In this document: piece by piece, positions 18,018-27,945 of the stretch
Numbering within the stretch: position 1 is the stretch's first letter
Layout: every line of letters begins with the position of its first letter
NCBI GenBank assembly: GCA_030837785.1
Contig: JAUQYA010000112.1
Span: 59,980-123,979, forward strand
Source of the DNA: Albidovulum sp.
GTDB taxonomy: Bacteria > Pseudomonadota > Alphaproteobacteria > Rhodobacterales > Rhodobacteraceae
Direction: 5' to 3'
Length of the DNA stretch: 64,000 bases
The notes under the pieces: model-generated
What the model saw: only the letters and a program-made list of their open reading frames with translations
Databases searched by the model: none
Told to the model about the DNA's origin: nothing
Translations under genes and position numbers: made by a program

Positions 18018-21000
18018 TCAACTGCACCCGCTCGTCGCGCCGCAGGTGTTGCACTTCATGCAGGTGCCGTTCCTGACCAGCGTGTAGTTGCCGCATTCGC
18101 CGCAGGCCTCGCCCTCGTAGCCCTGCATCCTGGCCTTGGCGCGCGCGTCCATCGAGACGGTGCCGGAGGCGAGCGCGGTGGCGCCGCCCGCCACCGCCTG
18201 CGCCGTCACCGGCACCAGCGTGTTGAGCGCGGCAATCGGGTCGCCGGAAAGCGCGGTGGCCCCCATGCCGCCCTGCAACACCACCAGTTCCTGCGGCAGA
18301 CGCTTGCGCAGGTAGCCGGTGGAGCTGATCTGTTTCAGCACCTCGAGCGACTTCGACGCGGCCTTCTCGCTCGGCTCGGCCAGGTTCGACTGGCCCTCGT
18401 TCGAGCCGCCGCCGAGGTCGTCGAACGACGCCCCCTGCGGCTTCACATGGGCAAGATCGGTGCGGTCGAGATAGCTCACCGCCAGTTCGCGGAAGATGTA
18501 GTCGAGGATCGAGGTGGCGTTCTTGATCGAGTCGTTGCCCTGCACCATGCCGGCCGGCTCGAACTTGGTGAAGGTGAAGGCCTCGACGAATTCCTCCAGA
18601 GGCACGCCGTATTGCAGGCCGACCGACACGGCGATGGCGAAGTTGTTCATCATCGCCCGGAAGCCCGCGCCTTCCTTGTGCATGTCGATGAAAATCTCGC
18701 CGAGCGCGCCGTCCCTGTATTCGCCGGTGCGCAGGTAGACCTTGTGGCCGCCGACGATCGCCTTCTGGGTGTAGCCCTTGCGCCGTTCCGGCAGCTTCTC
18801 GCGGTGCGAGCGCACGAGTTCCTTGACGATCACCTTCTCGACGATCTTCTCGGCCAGAACGGCGGCCTTTTCCTGCGCCGAGCCGGCGGCAAGGATCTCC
18901 TCCGCCTCCTCGTCGTCCTCGACCAGCGCGGCGGCGAGCGGCTGGGAAAGCTTCGAGCCGTCGCGATAGAGCGCGTTGGCCTTGATGCCGAGGCTCCATG
19001 AGAGTTCATAGGCCGCCAGCGTCTCCTCGATGGTGGCGTTGTTCGGCATGTTGATCGTCTTGGAGATGGCGCCCGAGATGAAGCTCTGCGCCGCCGCCAT
19101 CATGGTGATGTGGCTGTCGACCGACAGGAACCGCTTGCCGGTCTTGCCGCAGGCATTGGCGCAATCGAAGACCGGGTAGTGTTCCGGCTTCAGGTGCGGC
19201 GCGCCTTCCAGCGTCATCGTCCCGCAGACATGGTCGTTCGCTGCCTCGATCTGCGCCTTGGTGAAGCCGAGGTGGCGGAGCAGGTCGAAGGTCGGATCGG
19301 CCAGCTTTTCGGCAGGAATGCCAAGGGTTTCCCGGCAGAAGCTCTCGCCCAGCGTCCACTGGTTGAAGACGAAGCGGATGTCGAAGGCCGAGGGCAGCGC
19401 GGCCTCGATCCGATCCAGTTCCGCCTGGCCGAAGCCGTGGCCGATCAGCGCGGTGTGGTTGATGAAGGGCGCATTGCCGAGCGTCGCGTGGCCCACCGCA
19501 TGGGCGATGATCTCCTCGATCTCGGCCGAGCCGTAGCCGAGGGTTTCCAGCGCCGCCGGAACCGAGCGGTTGATGATCTTGAAGTATCCGCCGCCGGCAA
19601 GCTTCTTGAACTTCACCAGCGCGAAGTCGGGCTCGATCCCGGTGGTGTCGCAGTCCATGACAAGGCCGATCGTGCCCGTGGGCGCGATCACCGTCGCCTG
19701 GGCGTTGCGATAGCCATGCTTCTCGCCCAACCGCAGCGCCTCGTCCCAGGCGGATTTCGCAAGCGCCACAAGGGACTGGTCGGGGCAGTTCGCGTGATCG
19801 AGCGCGACCGGCCTGACGGCCAGCGCCTCGTAGCCTTCGGTCTCGCCGTAGGCCGCGGTGCGGTGGTTGCGGATGACGCGCAGCATGTGGCTGGCGTTCT
19901 TCGCATAGCCGGGAAAGGCACCAAGCTCGCCCGCCATTTCGGCCGAGGTGGCGTAGGAGACGCCGGTCATGATCGCGGTCAGCGCGCCGCAGAGCGCGCG
20001 GCCTTCGTCGCTGTCGTAGCCCAGCCCCATGTTCATCAAGAGGCCGCCGATATTGGCATAGCCAAGGCCGAGGGTGCGGAAGTCATAGGACCGCTGCGCG
20101 ATCTCCTTCGACGGGAACTGCGCCATGAGGACCGAGATTTCCAGCGTGACGGTCCAGAGGCGCGTGGCGTGCACATAAGCTTCGGCGTCGAAGCGGTTGT
20201 TTTTATAGAAGGTCAGCAGGTTCATCGACGCCAGGTTGCAGGCCGTGTCGTCGAGGAACATGTATTCCGAGCAGGGGTTGGAGCCCCGGATCGGCCCGTC
20301 CTCGGGGCAGGTGTGCCAGGCGTTCACGGTGTCGTGGAACTGGATGCCGGGATCGGCGCAGGCCCAGGCGGCATGGCCGACCTGCGCCCAGAGGTCGCGC
20401 GCCTTCACCGTCTTGGCAATCTTGCCGTCGGTGCGGCGGATCAGCTCCCAGTCGGCGTCGTCCTTCACGGCCTTGAGGAAAGCGTCGGTGACACGGACGG
20501 AGTTGTTGGAGTTCTGGCCGGAGACCGACGCATAGGCTTCACTGTCCCAGTCGGTGTCGTAGGTCGGGAATTCGATGCTGCCGTAGCCCTGCTTCGCGTA
20601 GTCGAGCACGCGCTTGACATAGGTTTCCGGGATCATCGCGCGCTTGGCGCCCCGGATCGCGGCCTTCAGCCCGGGGTTCTTCGCCGGATCGACGGCATCC
20701 TCGCTGGACCCGTCCCAGGCGCGGATCGCCGCGAAAATCTCGTTCAGGCCCTTCTCATGCGCCTTCGATCCGGCGACGAGGCTCGCGACCTTCTGTTCCT
20801 CGATCACCTTCCAGTTGATGAACTGCTCGATGTCGGGGTGATCCATGTCGCAGATCACCATCTTCGCGGCCCGCCGCGTGGTGCCGCCCGACTTGATCGC
20901 CCCGGCCGCGCGGTCGCCGATCTTCAGGAAGCCCATCAGGCCCGAGGACTTGCCGCCGCCCGAAAGCCGCTCGCCCTCGCCGCGCAGCGACGAGAAGTTG

Positions 21001-21698
21001 GTGCCGGTACCGGAGCCGTATTTGAACAGCCGCGCCTCGCGGACCCAGAGGTCCATGATGCCGCCCTCGTTCACCAGATCGTCCGAGACGGACTGGATGA
21101 AGCAGGCGTGCGGCTGCGGATGTTCGTAGGCCGAATCGGATTTGGTGAGCTGGCCGGTCCTGTGGTCGACGTAGAAATGGCCCTGTGACGGCCCGTCGAT
21201 GCCGTAAGCCCAATGGAGCCCGGTGTTGAACCACTGGGGCGAGTTCGGCGCGGCCATCTGTTCGGCCAGCATGAAGCGCATCTCGTCATAGTAGGCCTGG
21301 GAATCGGCTTCGGTGGAGAAGTAGCCGCCCTTCCAGCCCCAGTAGGCCCAGGCGCCGGCGAGGCGGTCGAAGACCTGCTTGGCCGAGGTCTCGCCGGTGG
21401 CGCGTTCGCCCGCAGGCAGGCCCGCCAGCGCCCTGTCGTCGGGAATCGAGCGCCAGAGGAACTCCGGCACGCCCTTCTCCTTCAGCCGCTTCAGCCGCGC
21501 CGGCACGCCGGCCTTGCGGAAATACTTCTGCGCGAGCACGTCCGAGGCGACCTGGCTCCAGCCTTCGGGAACCTCCACCTGATCATTGCGGAAGACGATC
21601 TTGCCGTCGGGATTGCGGATTTCCGAGGTCGTCACGGTGAAGGCGATACCCGCGTAGGCGTCCTGCCCGGCCCGGGTGAATCTGCGTTCGATCTTCAT
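18018..21698 (-). CDS. nrdJ: Ribonucleotide reductase, adenosylcobalamin-dependent (class II)
   Basis: Reduces ribonucleoside diphosphates to deoxyribonucleotides using coenzyme B12, independent of oxygen; 1226 residues, as in other alphaproteobacterial NrdJ. Visible blocks: [51 protein letters not shown] region, [22 protein letters not shown] with active-site cysteine, and a cysteine-rich C-terminus (CGECGNY...CMKCNTCG) that likely relays reducing power. The ATG at 21698 is the family start; upstream codons are unlike NrdJ. NrdR-type boxes lie about 175-215 bp upstream. A strong hairpin terminator follows. No class I nrdAB is seen in the window. Confidence 0.97.
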   Translation of the reverse strand: MKIERRFTRAGQDAYAGIAFTVTTSEIRNPDGKIVFRNDQVEVPEGWSQVASDVLAQKYFRKAGVPARLKRLKEKGVPEFLWRSIPDDRALAGLPAGERATGETSAKQVFDRLAGAWAYWGWKGGYFSTEADSQAYYDEMRFMLAEQMAAPNSPQWFNTGLHWAYGIDGPSQGHFYVDHRTGQLTKSDSAYEHPQPHACFIQSVSDDLVNEGGIMDLWVREARLFKYGSGTGTNFSSLRGEGERLSGGGKSSGLMGFLKIGDRAAGAIKSGGTTRRAAKMVICDMDHPDIEQFINWKVIEEQKVASLVAGSKAHEKGLNEIFAAIRAWDGSSEDAVDPAKNPGLKAAIRGAKRAMIPETYVKRVLDYAKQGYGSIEFPTYDTDWDSEAYASVSGQNSNNSVRVTDAFLKAVKDDADWELIRRTDGKIAKTVKARDLWAQVGHAAWACADPGIQFHDTVNAWHTCPEDGPIRGSNPCSEYMFLDDTACNLASMNLLTFYKNNRFDAEAYVHATRLWTVTLEISVLMAQFPSKEIAQRSYDFRTLGLGYANIGGLLMNMGLGYDSDEGRALCGALTAIMTGVSYATSAEMAGELGAFPGYAKNASHMLRVIRNHRTAAYGETEGYEALAVRPVALDHANCPDQSLVALAKSAWDEALRLGEKHGYRNAQATVIAPTGTIGLVMDCDTTGIEPDFALVKFKKLAGGGYFKIINRSVPAALETLGYGSAEIEEIIAHAVGHATLGNAPFINHTALIGHGFGQAELDRIEAALPSAFDIRFVFNQWTLGESFCRETLGIPAEKLADPTFDLLRHLGFTKAQIEAANDHVCGTMTLEGAPHLKPEHYPVFDCANACGKTGKRFLSVDSHITMMAAAQSFISGAISKTINMPNNATIEETLAAYELSWSLGIKANALYRDGSKLSQPLAAALVEDDEEAEEILAAGSAQEKAAVLAEKIVEKVIVKELVRSHREKLPERRKGYTQKAIVGGHKVYLRTGEYRDGALGEIFIDMHKEGAGFRAMMNNFAIAVSVGLQYGVPLEEFVEAFTFTKFEPAGMVQGNDSIKNATSILDYIFRELAVSYLDRTDLAHVKPQGASFDDLGGGSNEGQSNLAEPSEKAASKSLEVLKQISSTGYLRKRLPQELVVLQGGMGATALSGDPIAALNTLVPVTAQAVAGGATALASGTVSMDARAKARMQGYEGEACGECGNYTLVRNGTCMKCNTCGATSGCS

Positions 21699-22169
21699 CT
21701 CTGCCCCATCAGTTCCTAGGTTTTCCACGGCGCGCCCCTTCACGGAGCGTCTTGCCGGGCGGTCACCCCCGAGGCACGATCGGGCACACCCCATCGCCGC
21801 GGCAGTGCGCTCGCCGCGGTCCGGCATGATCTCGCCGGATGTCGATTGAGAAGCTGTCCCGTCCCGCCGCCACTAAATGTTGTGGCTTTTTCGTTGGCCC
21901 GCACAAACTGGCGTAGGAGCCCGGGGCGGTCAACAGATTTTTCACACTTCGGGAACGCGTTTTTCGGTTGACGGGCCGCGTCGGCAGGAGGGCGTTGCGG
22001 CCGCCCGATTCACCCCCCGATTCACCCACAGCCGCCGGCGTCCGCCGGGGCGCGGGAAATCGCTTTCCGGCCGGGCGGTTGAGCGCGGTTTCTTCGATCC
22101 CGGGTGAAATCCATCCACACCGACGGGCGGACCCGAGGTGTTGCGCCGATGCTGCGAAGGGAACTTCGG
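21699..22169. other. nrdJ upstream region, no gene seen
   Basis: 471 bp between nrdJ and tRNA-Pro. It contains the NrdR-like boxes, an AT-richer patch around 21870-21960 suited to a promoter, and a CGAAG-GGAA-CTTCG hairpin (22155-22168) immediately past the tRNA 3' end on the minus strand. No open frame with protein-like composition was found. Confidence 0.6.
21871..21916 (-). promoter_or_regulatory. NrdR-type boxes upstream of nrdJ
   Basis: CCACTAAATGTTGTGG (21871-21886) matches the 16-bp NrdR repressor box pattern (ACACTATATATAGTGT type) in its CAC-TA...TGTGG frame. A weaker copy starts 30 bp away at 21901 (GCACAAACTGGCGTAG). NrdR boxes come in pairs about three helical turns apart in front of ribonucleotide reductase genes. 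The second box is poor, so the pair is tentative. Confidence 0.6.
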
Positions 22170-22246
22170 TGGTCGGGGCGGCGAGATTCGAACTCACGAC
22201 CTACGGTACCCAAAACCGTCGCGCTACCAGACTGCGCTACGCCCCG
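22170..22246 (-). tRNA. tRNA-Pro (anticodon TGG)
   Basis: 77-base cloverleaf on the minus strand with CCA encoded. The acceptor arm CGGGGCG pairs with CGCCCCG. The D arm starts GCGCAGTCTGGTAGCGC. The anticodon stem ACGGT/ACCGT holds the loop TTTGGGT, whose central TGG reads proline codons. The T arm has GTTCGAATC. All arms fold without mismatch. Confidence 0.96.
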
Positions 22247-22292
22247 ACGCCCCGTTCCTAGCGACTCGGGCGCCCAAGGGAAAGGCCCAAGC

Positions 22293-22763
22293 TCAGCCGC
22301 AGGGCCAGAGCGCCCCGGCCTGGTCGAGCGCCGGATGGCGCAGCTCCGCCCCCTCCGCAAGGCCGAGCCGCCGCGCCAGCCCGCCCCGGATTTCCAGGAC
22401 CATGAGCGTGTCGGGGGGGCCGGGAATCTGCGTCAGGTCGCCCGGCACGGCATCGGAATGAACGCCGTTCACCCGGCCGTCGGCGCCGATGAACACCATA
22501 TCGAGCGGAATGAGCGTGTTCTTCATCCAGAAGGCCACCCCCTGCGGCCGGTCATAGATGAAGAGCATCCCCGCGCCTGCCGGAAGCTCCTGGCGGAACA
22601 TCAGCCCCTGCGCCCGTTCAGCCTCGTCATCGGCGATCTCGACGGCGAATCGCGCCTGCCCGCCGGGCCAGCGGAATTCGGCCCGGGTTTCGGAACAGGT
22701 CTCTGCCGCCGCCTGCCCCGCCCAGCCGAGCGCTGCCAGCGCAAGCGCCGCGGCGCGGATCAC
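22293..22763 (-). CDS. DUF192 family exported protein
   Basis: 156-residue protein with an N-terminal signal peptide (IRAAALALAALGWAGQAAA) and a DUF192 domain: ERAQGLMFRQELPAGAGMLFIYD, FWMKNTLIPLDMVFI and VLEIRGGLARRLGL. The family is small, secreted or membrane-linked, and of unknown function. The start is a GTG at 22763 that overlaps the stop of the cold-shock gene by four bases (GTGA) and has GGGAG five bases upstream, so it is translated with that gene. A later ATG would remove the signal peptide. Confidence 0.85.
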   Translation of the reverse strand: MIRAAALALAALGWAGQAAAETCSETRAEFRWPGGQARFAVEIADDEAERAQGLMFRQELPAGAGMLFIYDRPQGVAFWMKNTLIPLDMVFIGADGRVNGVHSDAVPGDLTQIPGPPDTLMVLEIRGGLARRLGLAEGAELRHPALDQAGALWPCG

Positions 22764-23293
22764 TTCCGCTCCCTGACGGCCGCTTCCCACGACGTCACCT
22801 GTGCCGCCATCCGGCCGCGCTTGCCCTCGATCACCCTCAGGCACACCGCCTCGCCCGGTTGCAGATCGGCGAATCCCGACCGGCGCAGCACCTCGATATG
22901 GATGAACACGTCCTCGGGCCGCCCGTAGACATTGGCGAAGCCGAAGCCCTTGGCCTTGTCGAACCACTTCACCCGCGCGGGCTCCAGCGGCAGCGCGGCG
23001 ATCTCGGCCGCGTCGCTGTCGCCCAGATCTTCGATCGGCGGGCTGTCCTCGGTCTCGGGCGGCAGGATCTCCCGTACCTCGACGGCCTGGGCGCCGCGCG
23101 CGGTCTGCTGCACCAGTACCTTGATCCGGGCGTTGTCGGCCACCGAGCTTTGGCCGAAGTTTCTCAGGACATTGGCATGGAGCAGGATGTCGCCGCCGCT
23201 TTCGTCGGCCACGATGAAGCCGAACCCCTTCGCCGGGTCGAACCATTTCACGCGGCCCGAGACCTCGTGCTGGCCCTGTTGTTCTTGTGTCAT
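22760..23293 (-). CDS. Double cold-shock-domain protein
   Basis: 177-residue RNA/DNA-binding protein with two cold-shock domains. Domain 1 (about 12-78) has VKWFDPAKGFGFIVADESGGDILLHA-type RNP motifs. Domain 2 (about 108-172) has VKWFDKAKGFGFANV and DVFIHIEVL. An acidic linker (PPETEDSPPIEDLGDSDAAE) joins them. Such two-domain CSPs are common in Rhodobacterales and Rhizobiales and act as RNA chaperones or antiterminators. It is the first gene of a pair with the DUF192 gene. No long cold-shock leader is obvious; the spacer to pdxH is 91 bp. Confidence 0.93.
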   Translation of the reverse strand: MTQEQQGQHEVSGRVKWFDPAKGFGFIVADESGGDILLHANVLRNFGQSSVADNARIKVLVQQTARGAQAVEVREILPPETEDSPPIEDLGDSDAAEIAALPLEPARVKWFDKAKGFGFANVYGRPEDVFIHIEVLRRSGFADLQPGEAVCLRVIEGKRGRMAAQVTSWEAAVRERK

Positions 23294-23384
23294 TGTCCGT
23301 TCCCATTCCCGTCACCCGGATCCCCGGGGGACGGCTTGAAGTTCAGCTAGCACCTCGAGCTACTGGTCACTACATGCGCGAAAG

Positions 23385-23990
23385 TTAGGGGCTCAGTCGC
23401 GTGATCGTCCAGGGTTCCGTCAGCGCCGCACGACGCCACTGGAACCGGTCGTGAAGGCGAAAGGCCCCATCGGCCCAGAATTCGATCTCCAGCGGCCTGA
23501 TCCTGATCCCCCCCCAGAAAGGCGGCCGCTTCGGCGCGATACCGTGCGCCGCCGTCACTCGTGCCACTTCCGCCATCAGCCCCGTGCGCGAGGCGAGCGG
23601 CTCGGACTGCCGCGACGCCCAGGCGCCGAGGCGGCTTTGCAGAGACCGCGAGGCGAAATACGCGTCCGCCTGCGGCCCTTCCTCCCAACCGGTTTCACCC
23701 CTGACACGTATCTGCCGCCTGAGCGACTTCCAGTGCAGGACGAACGCCGCCTTGCCGGAAGCCGAGATTTCGCGTCCCTTGGCCGATCCATAGTTTGTGT
23801 AAAAGAGAAAGCCGTCCGCCTCAATCTCTTTCAGAAGCACCATCCGCACGTTCGGCAATCCATCCGCATCGACGGTCGCGAGCGCGATCGCATTGGGATC
23901 GTTCGGCTCGCGGGTTTCTGCCTCGGCAAGCCAGGACCGGGCGACCCCGAATGGATCGTCGCCGCCGAATATTCCGCTTCGATCTGCCAT
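23385..23990 (-). CDS. pdxH: Pyridoxamine 5'-phosphate oxidase
   Basis: FMN enzyme (201 residues) that oxidises pyridoxine or pyridoxamine 5'-phosphate to pyridoxal 5'-phosphate, the last step of vitamin B6 synthesis and salvage. Visible: [30 protein letters not shown] (FMN-binding half), [15 protein letters not shown], and the C-terminal signature region [18 protein letters not shown]. It is divergent from fabI with 141 bp between the starts. The length matches PdxH of relatives. Confidence 0.96.
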   Translation of the reverse strand: MADRSGIFGGDDPFGVARSWLAEAETREPNDPNAIALATVDADGLPNVRMVLLKEIEADGFLFYTNYGSAKGREISASGKAAFVLHWKSLRRQIRVRGETGWEEGPQADAYFASRSLQSRLGAWASRQSEPLASRTGLMAEVARVTAAHGIAPKRPPFWGGIRIRPLEIEFWADGAFRLHDRFQWRRAALTEPWTITRLSP

Positions 23991-24066
23991 TTATCGTGAT
24001 ATTCCGATGGTTTCTCGTTCTGATTGCACGCCCTGCGCCAAGTTCGCCAAATGGCCTTTGTCGGCC

Positions 24067-24095
24067 TTGAAGCAGGTTGGAACTTAGCCTAATGC
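24067..24095 (+). promoter_or_regulatory. Probable fabI promoter
   Basis: TTGAAG (24067-24072) and TAATGC (24090-24095) are separated by 17 bases, a good sigma-70 type arrangement. They lie 37 bp before the fabI ATG in the short divergent spacer with pdxH, which is AT-richer than its surroundings. Confidence 0.5.
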
Positions 24096-24131
24096 TTCGG
24101 AACTCGATAAGAAAGTGGCGCGGGGGCAGAT

Positions 24132-24959
24132 ATGGCAACCAATTTGATGGCCGGCAAGCGCGGCCTGATCATGGGCGTTGCGAACGACAAGTCGATCGCG
24201 TGGGGAATTGCCCGGGCCTGTGCCGACGCGGGTGCGGAACTGGCGTTTTCCTACCAGGGCGAGGCGCTGAAGAAGCGGGTGGAACCGCTCGCCGCCGAGG
24301 TGGGCGCGACCGAGGTCATCGAGTGCGACGTTTCCGATCCGGTCTCGCTCGACGCGCTGTTCGCGCGGCTGGGATCGGTCTGGGGCAAGATCGACTTCAT
24401 CGTCCATGCCATCGGATTCTCCGACAAGAACGAGTTGCGCGGGCGCTACGTCGACACCGGCATCGACAATTTCCGCATGACGATGGACATTTCGGTCTAT
24501 TCCTTCACCGCCGTCTGCCGCCGGGCGGCGGCGATGATGCCGGATGGCGGCTCGCTCCTGACGCTCACCTATTACGGGGCCGAGCGGGTGATGCCGCACT
24601 ACAACGTGATGGGCGTGGCCAAGGCCGCGCTCGAGGCATCGGTGCGCTACATCGCCGAGGATCTGGGCAAGGACGGCATCCGCTGCAACGCGATCTCGGC
24701 CGGCCCGATCAAGACGCTGGCCGCCTCGGGCATCGGTGACTTCCGCTACATCCTGAAGTGGAACGAGCTGAACTCGCCGCTGCGCCGCAACGTCAGCCAG
24801 GACGAGGTCGGCAAGTCCGCGCTCTATCTTCTCTCCGATCTCGGCTCCGGGGTCACGGGCGAGGTCCACCACGTCGATTGCGGCTATCACATCGTCGGCA
24901 TGAAGGCGGTCGATGCCCCCGACATCGACGCGGTGACCGGGCGCAACGGCAAGGAGTAA
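24132..24959 (+). CDS. fabI: Enoyl-ACP reductase (NADH)
   Basis: Short-chain dehydrogenase (275 residues) for the last step of each fatty-acid elongation cycle. Key features: the atypical nucleotide loop GVANDKSIAWGIA of FabI, the D-VSDP segment, the active-site pair Y-X6-K in YNVMGVAK with the second tyrosine just upstream (TYYGAERV), and the FabI-type AGPIKTLAASGI substrate loop. It starts a plus-strand run with the LysE-type exporter nine bases after its stop. Triclosan-target type FabI, not FabL or FabV. Confidence 0.97.
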   Translation: MATNLMAGKRGLIMGVANDKSIAWGIARACADAGAELAFSYQGEALKKRVEPLAAEVGATEVIECDVSDPVSLDALFARLGSVWGKIDFIVHAIGFSDKNELRGRYVDTGIDNFRMTMDISVYSFTAVCRRAAAMMPDGGSLLTLTYYGAERVMPHYNVMGVAKAALEASVRYIAEDLGKDGIRCNAISAGPIKTLAASGIGDFRYILKWNELNSPLRRNVSQDEVGKSALYLLSDLGSGVTGEVHHVDCGYHIVGMKAVDAPDIDAVTGRNGKE

Positions 24960-24968
24960 GGCCGGGCG

Positions 24969-25592
24969 ATGGGCGCGATCGCGTTCCCGCAGGCCGCCGC
25001 GCTGGTCGCGGCGCTGTCACTGGCGATCCTGACCCCGGGACCGGCGATCATCGCCGCCGTGCAGACGGCGTTCGCGCATGGCCGCGGCCGCGCCCTGCCC
25101 TATGGGCTCGGGCTTGCCACCGGCGCCTCGCTCTGGTGCCTGATGGCGCTTTTCGGGCTGGCGCTGGTGTTCCGGCTGAACCCGATGCTGTTCTCGGTGC
25201 TGAAGGTCTTCGGCGGGCTCTACCTCCTGTGGTTCGCGTGGGGCCTGTGGAAGGCATCGACGGCGCCCTTGCCCGAAGCGGCCGAGGGGCCCGGACGGGG
25301 GGCCATGCGCGGCTTTCTCGGGGGGATCGCGCTCAACCTCTCGAACCCCAAGCCCGCGCTCTTCTATGCCACGCTGATCCTGTCGGTCTTCCCCGAGCCG
25401 CTGGCACCGTCTGCGCAGGCGGCGCTTTACGCTCTCTGCCTCGGGACCGAGCTTTTCTGGTATGCGCTGGTCGCGGTTCTGATGTCGACAGCGCCGATGC
25501 GTTCGCGCTATTTTGCCGCCAGATTCTGGATCGACCGCGCCTGTGCGGCCGCCATCGGGCTGCTCGGCATCCTGCTGATCGTCCAGCACTGA
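24969..25592 (+). CDS. LysE/RhtB-family amino-acid exporter
   Basis: Inner-membrane protein of 207 residues with about six hydrophobic segments. The LysE/RhtB signature is clear: [20 protein letters not shown] near the N-terminus, then [10 protein letters not shown] and [20 protein letters not shown]. These proteins export amino acids or homoserine lactones; the substrate is not readable here. It directly follows fabI and precedes gpt by 13 bp. Confidence 0.9.
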   Translation: MGAIAFPQAAALVAALSLAILTPGPAIIAAVQTAFAHGRGRALPYGLGLATGASLWCLMALFGLALVFRLNPMLFSVLKVFGGLYLLWFAWGLWKASTAPLPEAAEGPGRGAMRGFLGGIALNLSNPKPALFYATLILSVFPEPLAPSAQAALYALCLGTELFWYALVAVLMSTAPMRSRYFAARFWIDRACAAAIGLLGILLIVQH

Positions 25593-25605
25593 CAGGGGAA
25601 CGGGA

Positions 25606-26112
25606 ATGAAGGACCGGCTGCCGCACGAGAAGGGCTTCCACGTTTCCTGGGACCAGATCCACCGCGATTCCCGCGCGCTGGCCTGGCGGCTCGACGGCCA
25701 CGGGCCCGACGACGGCGCCTGGCGGGCGGTGGTGGCGATCACCCGTGGCGGCATGGCGCCGGCGATGATCGTCAGCCGCGAGCTCGACATCCGCGTCGTC
25801 GACACGATTTCGGTCAAGTCCTACAACCACCAGGCCCAGACCGAGCCGAGGGTGATCAAGCCGCCGCAGGCCGAGATCATGGGCAAGGATGGCGAGGGCG
25901 TGCTGATCGTCGACGACCTCGTCGATACCGGCAGGACGCTGGAACTGGTCCGCAGGCTCTATCCCAAGGCGCATTTCGCCACCGTCTACGCCAAGCCCGC
26001 CGGCCGCGGCATGGTCGACAGCTACATCACCGAGGTCAGCCAGGACACCTGGATCTTCTTCCCCTGGGACATGGCGCTGCAATACGTCGAGCCCTATCGC
26101 GGCCGGGAATGA
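25606..26112 (+). CDS. gpt: Xanthine (guanine) phosphoribosyltransferase
   Basis: Purine salvage enzyme (168 residues) joining xanthine, guanine or hypoxanthine to PRPP. The N-terminal block [21 protein letters not shown] is typical of Gpt, and the PRPP motif [15 protein letters not shown] is intact. The C-terminal WIFFPWDM motif that stacks on the purine is also present. GGGAACGGGA precedes the ATG. Its stop overlaps the DUF2127 start by four bases (ATGA). Confidence 0.94.
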   Translation: MKDRLPHEKGFHVSWDQIHRDSRALAWRLDGHGPDDGAWRAVVAITRGGMAPAMIVSRELDIRVVDTISVKSYNHQAQTEPRVIKPPQAEIMGKDGEGVLIVDDLVDTGRTLELVRRLYPKAHFATVYAKPAGRGMVDSYITEVSQDTWIFFPWDMALQYVEPYRGRE

Positions 26113-26603
26113 GCCGCCCGCGCTCCGCGCCGGGGCGCCGGGCGCGGCTTCTCCATGACGCATTCGAGATCGGCGTCACCGTCAAGGCCGCCTTCGCCGC
26201 GGCCGAGACGCTGGCGGGAATCGGCCTTTTCTTCGTGCACGCCGGCTGGGTGAAGGCGGCCGCACGCTGGCTCGTGGCGGGCGAGCTTGCCGAGGATCCC
26301 AACGACTGGCTGAGCGGCCGGATCATGGCGGCGGCGCAGGCCTATTCGATCAGCACCCAGCATTTCTGGGCCGCCTATCTTCTGGGCCACGGGGCGATCA
26401 AGCTTTGCGCGGTGGCGGCCCTTCTGGCGCGCGTCCGCTGGGCCTACCCGCTGTCGATGCTGATTCTCGCGGGCTTCATCGTCTGGCAGATGCAGAAATG
26501 GTTCGTCAGCCACGCGCCCCTGATGCTCGGGCTCAGCGTCTTCGACGTTCTGGTGATCTGGCTCATCTGGCACGAATACCGGACGATGGCGGCCCGCGCC
26601 TGA
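26109..26603 (+). CDS. DUF2127 family membrane protein
   Basis: 164-residue protein with four hydrophobic segments (about 30-50, 85-103, 108-128, 133-153) and a basic N-terminus. It fits the DUF2127 family by [24 protein letters not shown], the [14 protein letters not shown] segment and the YEP-like tail (here WHEYRT). The function is unknown. Translation is coupled to gpt by a four-base overlap. Confidence 0.82.
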   Translation: MSRPRSAPGRRARLLHDAFEIGVTVKAAFAAAETLAGIGLFFVHAGWVKAAARWLVAGELAEDPNDWLSGRIMAAAQAYSISTQHFWAAYLLGHGAIKLCAVAALLARVRWAYPLSMLILAGFIVWQMQKWFVSHAPLMLGLSVFDVLVIWLIWHEYRTMAARA

Positions 26604-26663
26604 TCCCTTTGCACGGGCGCGGCCGGCCGCTAGAGTTGGCCCGCCACAAGGACGGAGCCGCCG

Positions 26664-27842
26664 ATGACCCTGCCCCTGACCGCGACCATCGCCGCGACCG
26701 AGGCGCCTCCGGTGATGGAGGCGCGCCGCTGGCTCGAAGGTGTCACCTTCCCGCCCGGCCGGCCGCTGATCAACGTCAGCCAGGCAGCGCCGATGGACGC
26801 CCCGCCCGAGGGGCTGCGCAAGGCCATCGCCGAGGCGGCGCTGAACGACCCGGCCGCGCATCTCTACGGCCCCGTCCTCGGCCTGCCCGCGCTCAGGGCC
26901 GAGATCGCCGCGCAATGGTCGGCGGCCTATGGCGGAGCGATCGCGGAAGGCGAGGTCGCCATCACCCAGGGCTGCAACCAGGCGTTCTGCGCCGTGATGG
27001 CGACGATCGCCGGCGCCGGGGATGAAGTTCTCCTTCCAACCCCTTGGTATTTCAATCACAAGATGTGGCTCGACATGGCCGGGGTGAGGGCCGTGCCGCT
27101 GCCCGCTGGCGCCGGCCTGATCCCCGACGCTGCGGCCGCGGCGGCGCTTCTGACCGAGCGGACCCGCGCCATCGTGCTGGTCACGCCGAACAACCCCGGC
27201 GGGGTGGAATACCCCGCCGCCACGGTGCGCGCCTTCTACGACCTCGCCCGCGACCGCGGCCTCGCGCTGATCCTCGACGAGACCTACCGCGACTTCGACG
27301 CGCGGTCCGGCGCGCCGCACGACCTTTTCGGCGACCCCGGCTGGCGGGGAACGCTGGTCCATCTCTACTCCTTCTCCAAGGCCTTCCGGCTGACCGGGCA
27401 CCGGGTCGGCGCCATCGTCGCCGACGCCGCGCGGCTGGCCGAGGCCGAGAAGTTCCTTGACACGGTGGCGATCTGCCCGGGCCAGCTCGGCCAGATCGCC
27501 GCACTCTGGGGGATGCGGAACCTCGCACAGTGGGTCGCCGGCGAACGCGCCGAAATCCTCGCCCGCCGCGCCGCGCTGGAAAAGGGTTTCGCCACCCTGC
27601 CCGGATGGCGGCTGATGGGCTGCGGCGCCTTCTTCGCCTATGCCGAACACCCCTTCGACCTGCCCTCGCCCGAGCTGGCGCGGCGCCTCGTGCGGGATGC
27701 GGGCATCCTTCTTCTGCCCGGCACCATGTTCCGCCCCGCCGGCGATCCGGCCGGCGCGCGCGAGGTCAGGATCGCCTTCGCCAACATCGGCGTCGCCACG
27801 ATCGGCGAGCTGGTCCGCCGTCTCGCCGCCTTCCGGCCCTGA
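26664..27842 (+). CDS. PLP-dependent aminotransferase, class I/II
   Basis: Fold-type I aminotransferase of 392 residues, likely cytosolic. Family features: YGPVLGLPALRAEIA near the N-terminus, the TPNNPGG motif that binds the cofactor, ILDETYRDF, the PLP lysine in SFSKAFRLTGHRVGAI, and a C-terminal arginine segment (REVRIAFANIG). It is aspartate/aromatic-aminotransferase-like but the substrate cannot be named. Sixty bases separate it from DUF2127. Confidence 0.88.
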   Translation: MTLPLTATIAATEAPPVMEARRWLEGVTFPPGRPLINVSQAAPMDAPPEGLRKAIAEAALNDPAAHLYGPVLGLPALRAEIAAQWSAAYGGAIAEGEVAITQGCNQAFCAVMATIAGAGDEVLLPTPWYFNHKMWLDMAGVRAVPLPAGAGLIPDAAAAAALLTERTRAIVLVTPNNPGGVEYPAATVRAFYDLARDRGLALILDETYRDFDARSGAPHDLFGDPGWRGTLVHLYSFSKAFRLTGHRVGAIVADAARLAEAEKFLDTVAICPGQLGQIAALWGMRNLAQWVAGERAEILARRAALEKGFATLPGWRLMGCGAFFAYAEHPFDLPSPELARRLVRDAGILLLPGTMFRPAGDPAGAREVRIAFANIGVATIGELVRRLAAFRP

Positions 27843-27945
27843 CCGGGGCGCGCCACGATCCGGAGGGGCGGCCAAGGGCGGCCTTGCCCCGCCCCCGGTG
27901 CTGCCCTAAACACCTGCCAGACAGTCATCTCGGGAACCGAACGCC

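Noticed and set aside
21699..22169. Cobalamin riboswitch before the B12-dependent nrdJ
   Set aside because: No B12-box-like sequence (GCCACTG type) or long conserved leader was found; only NrdR-like boxes were seen.
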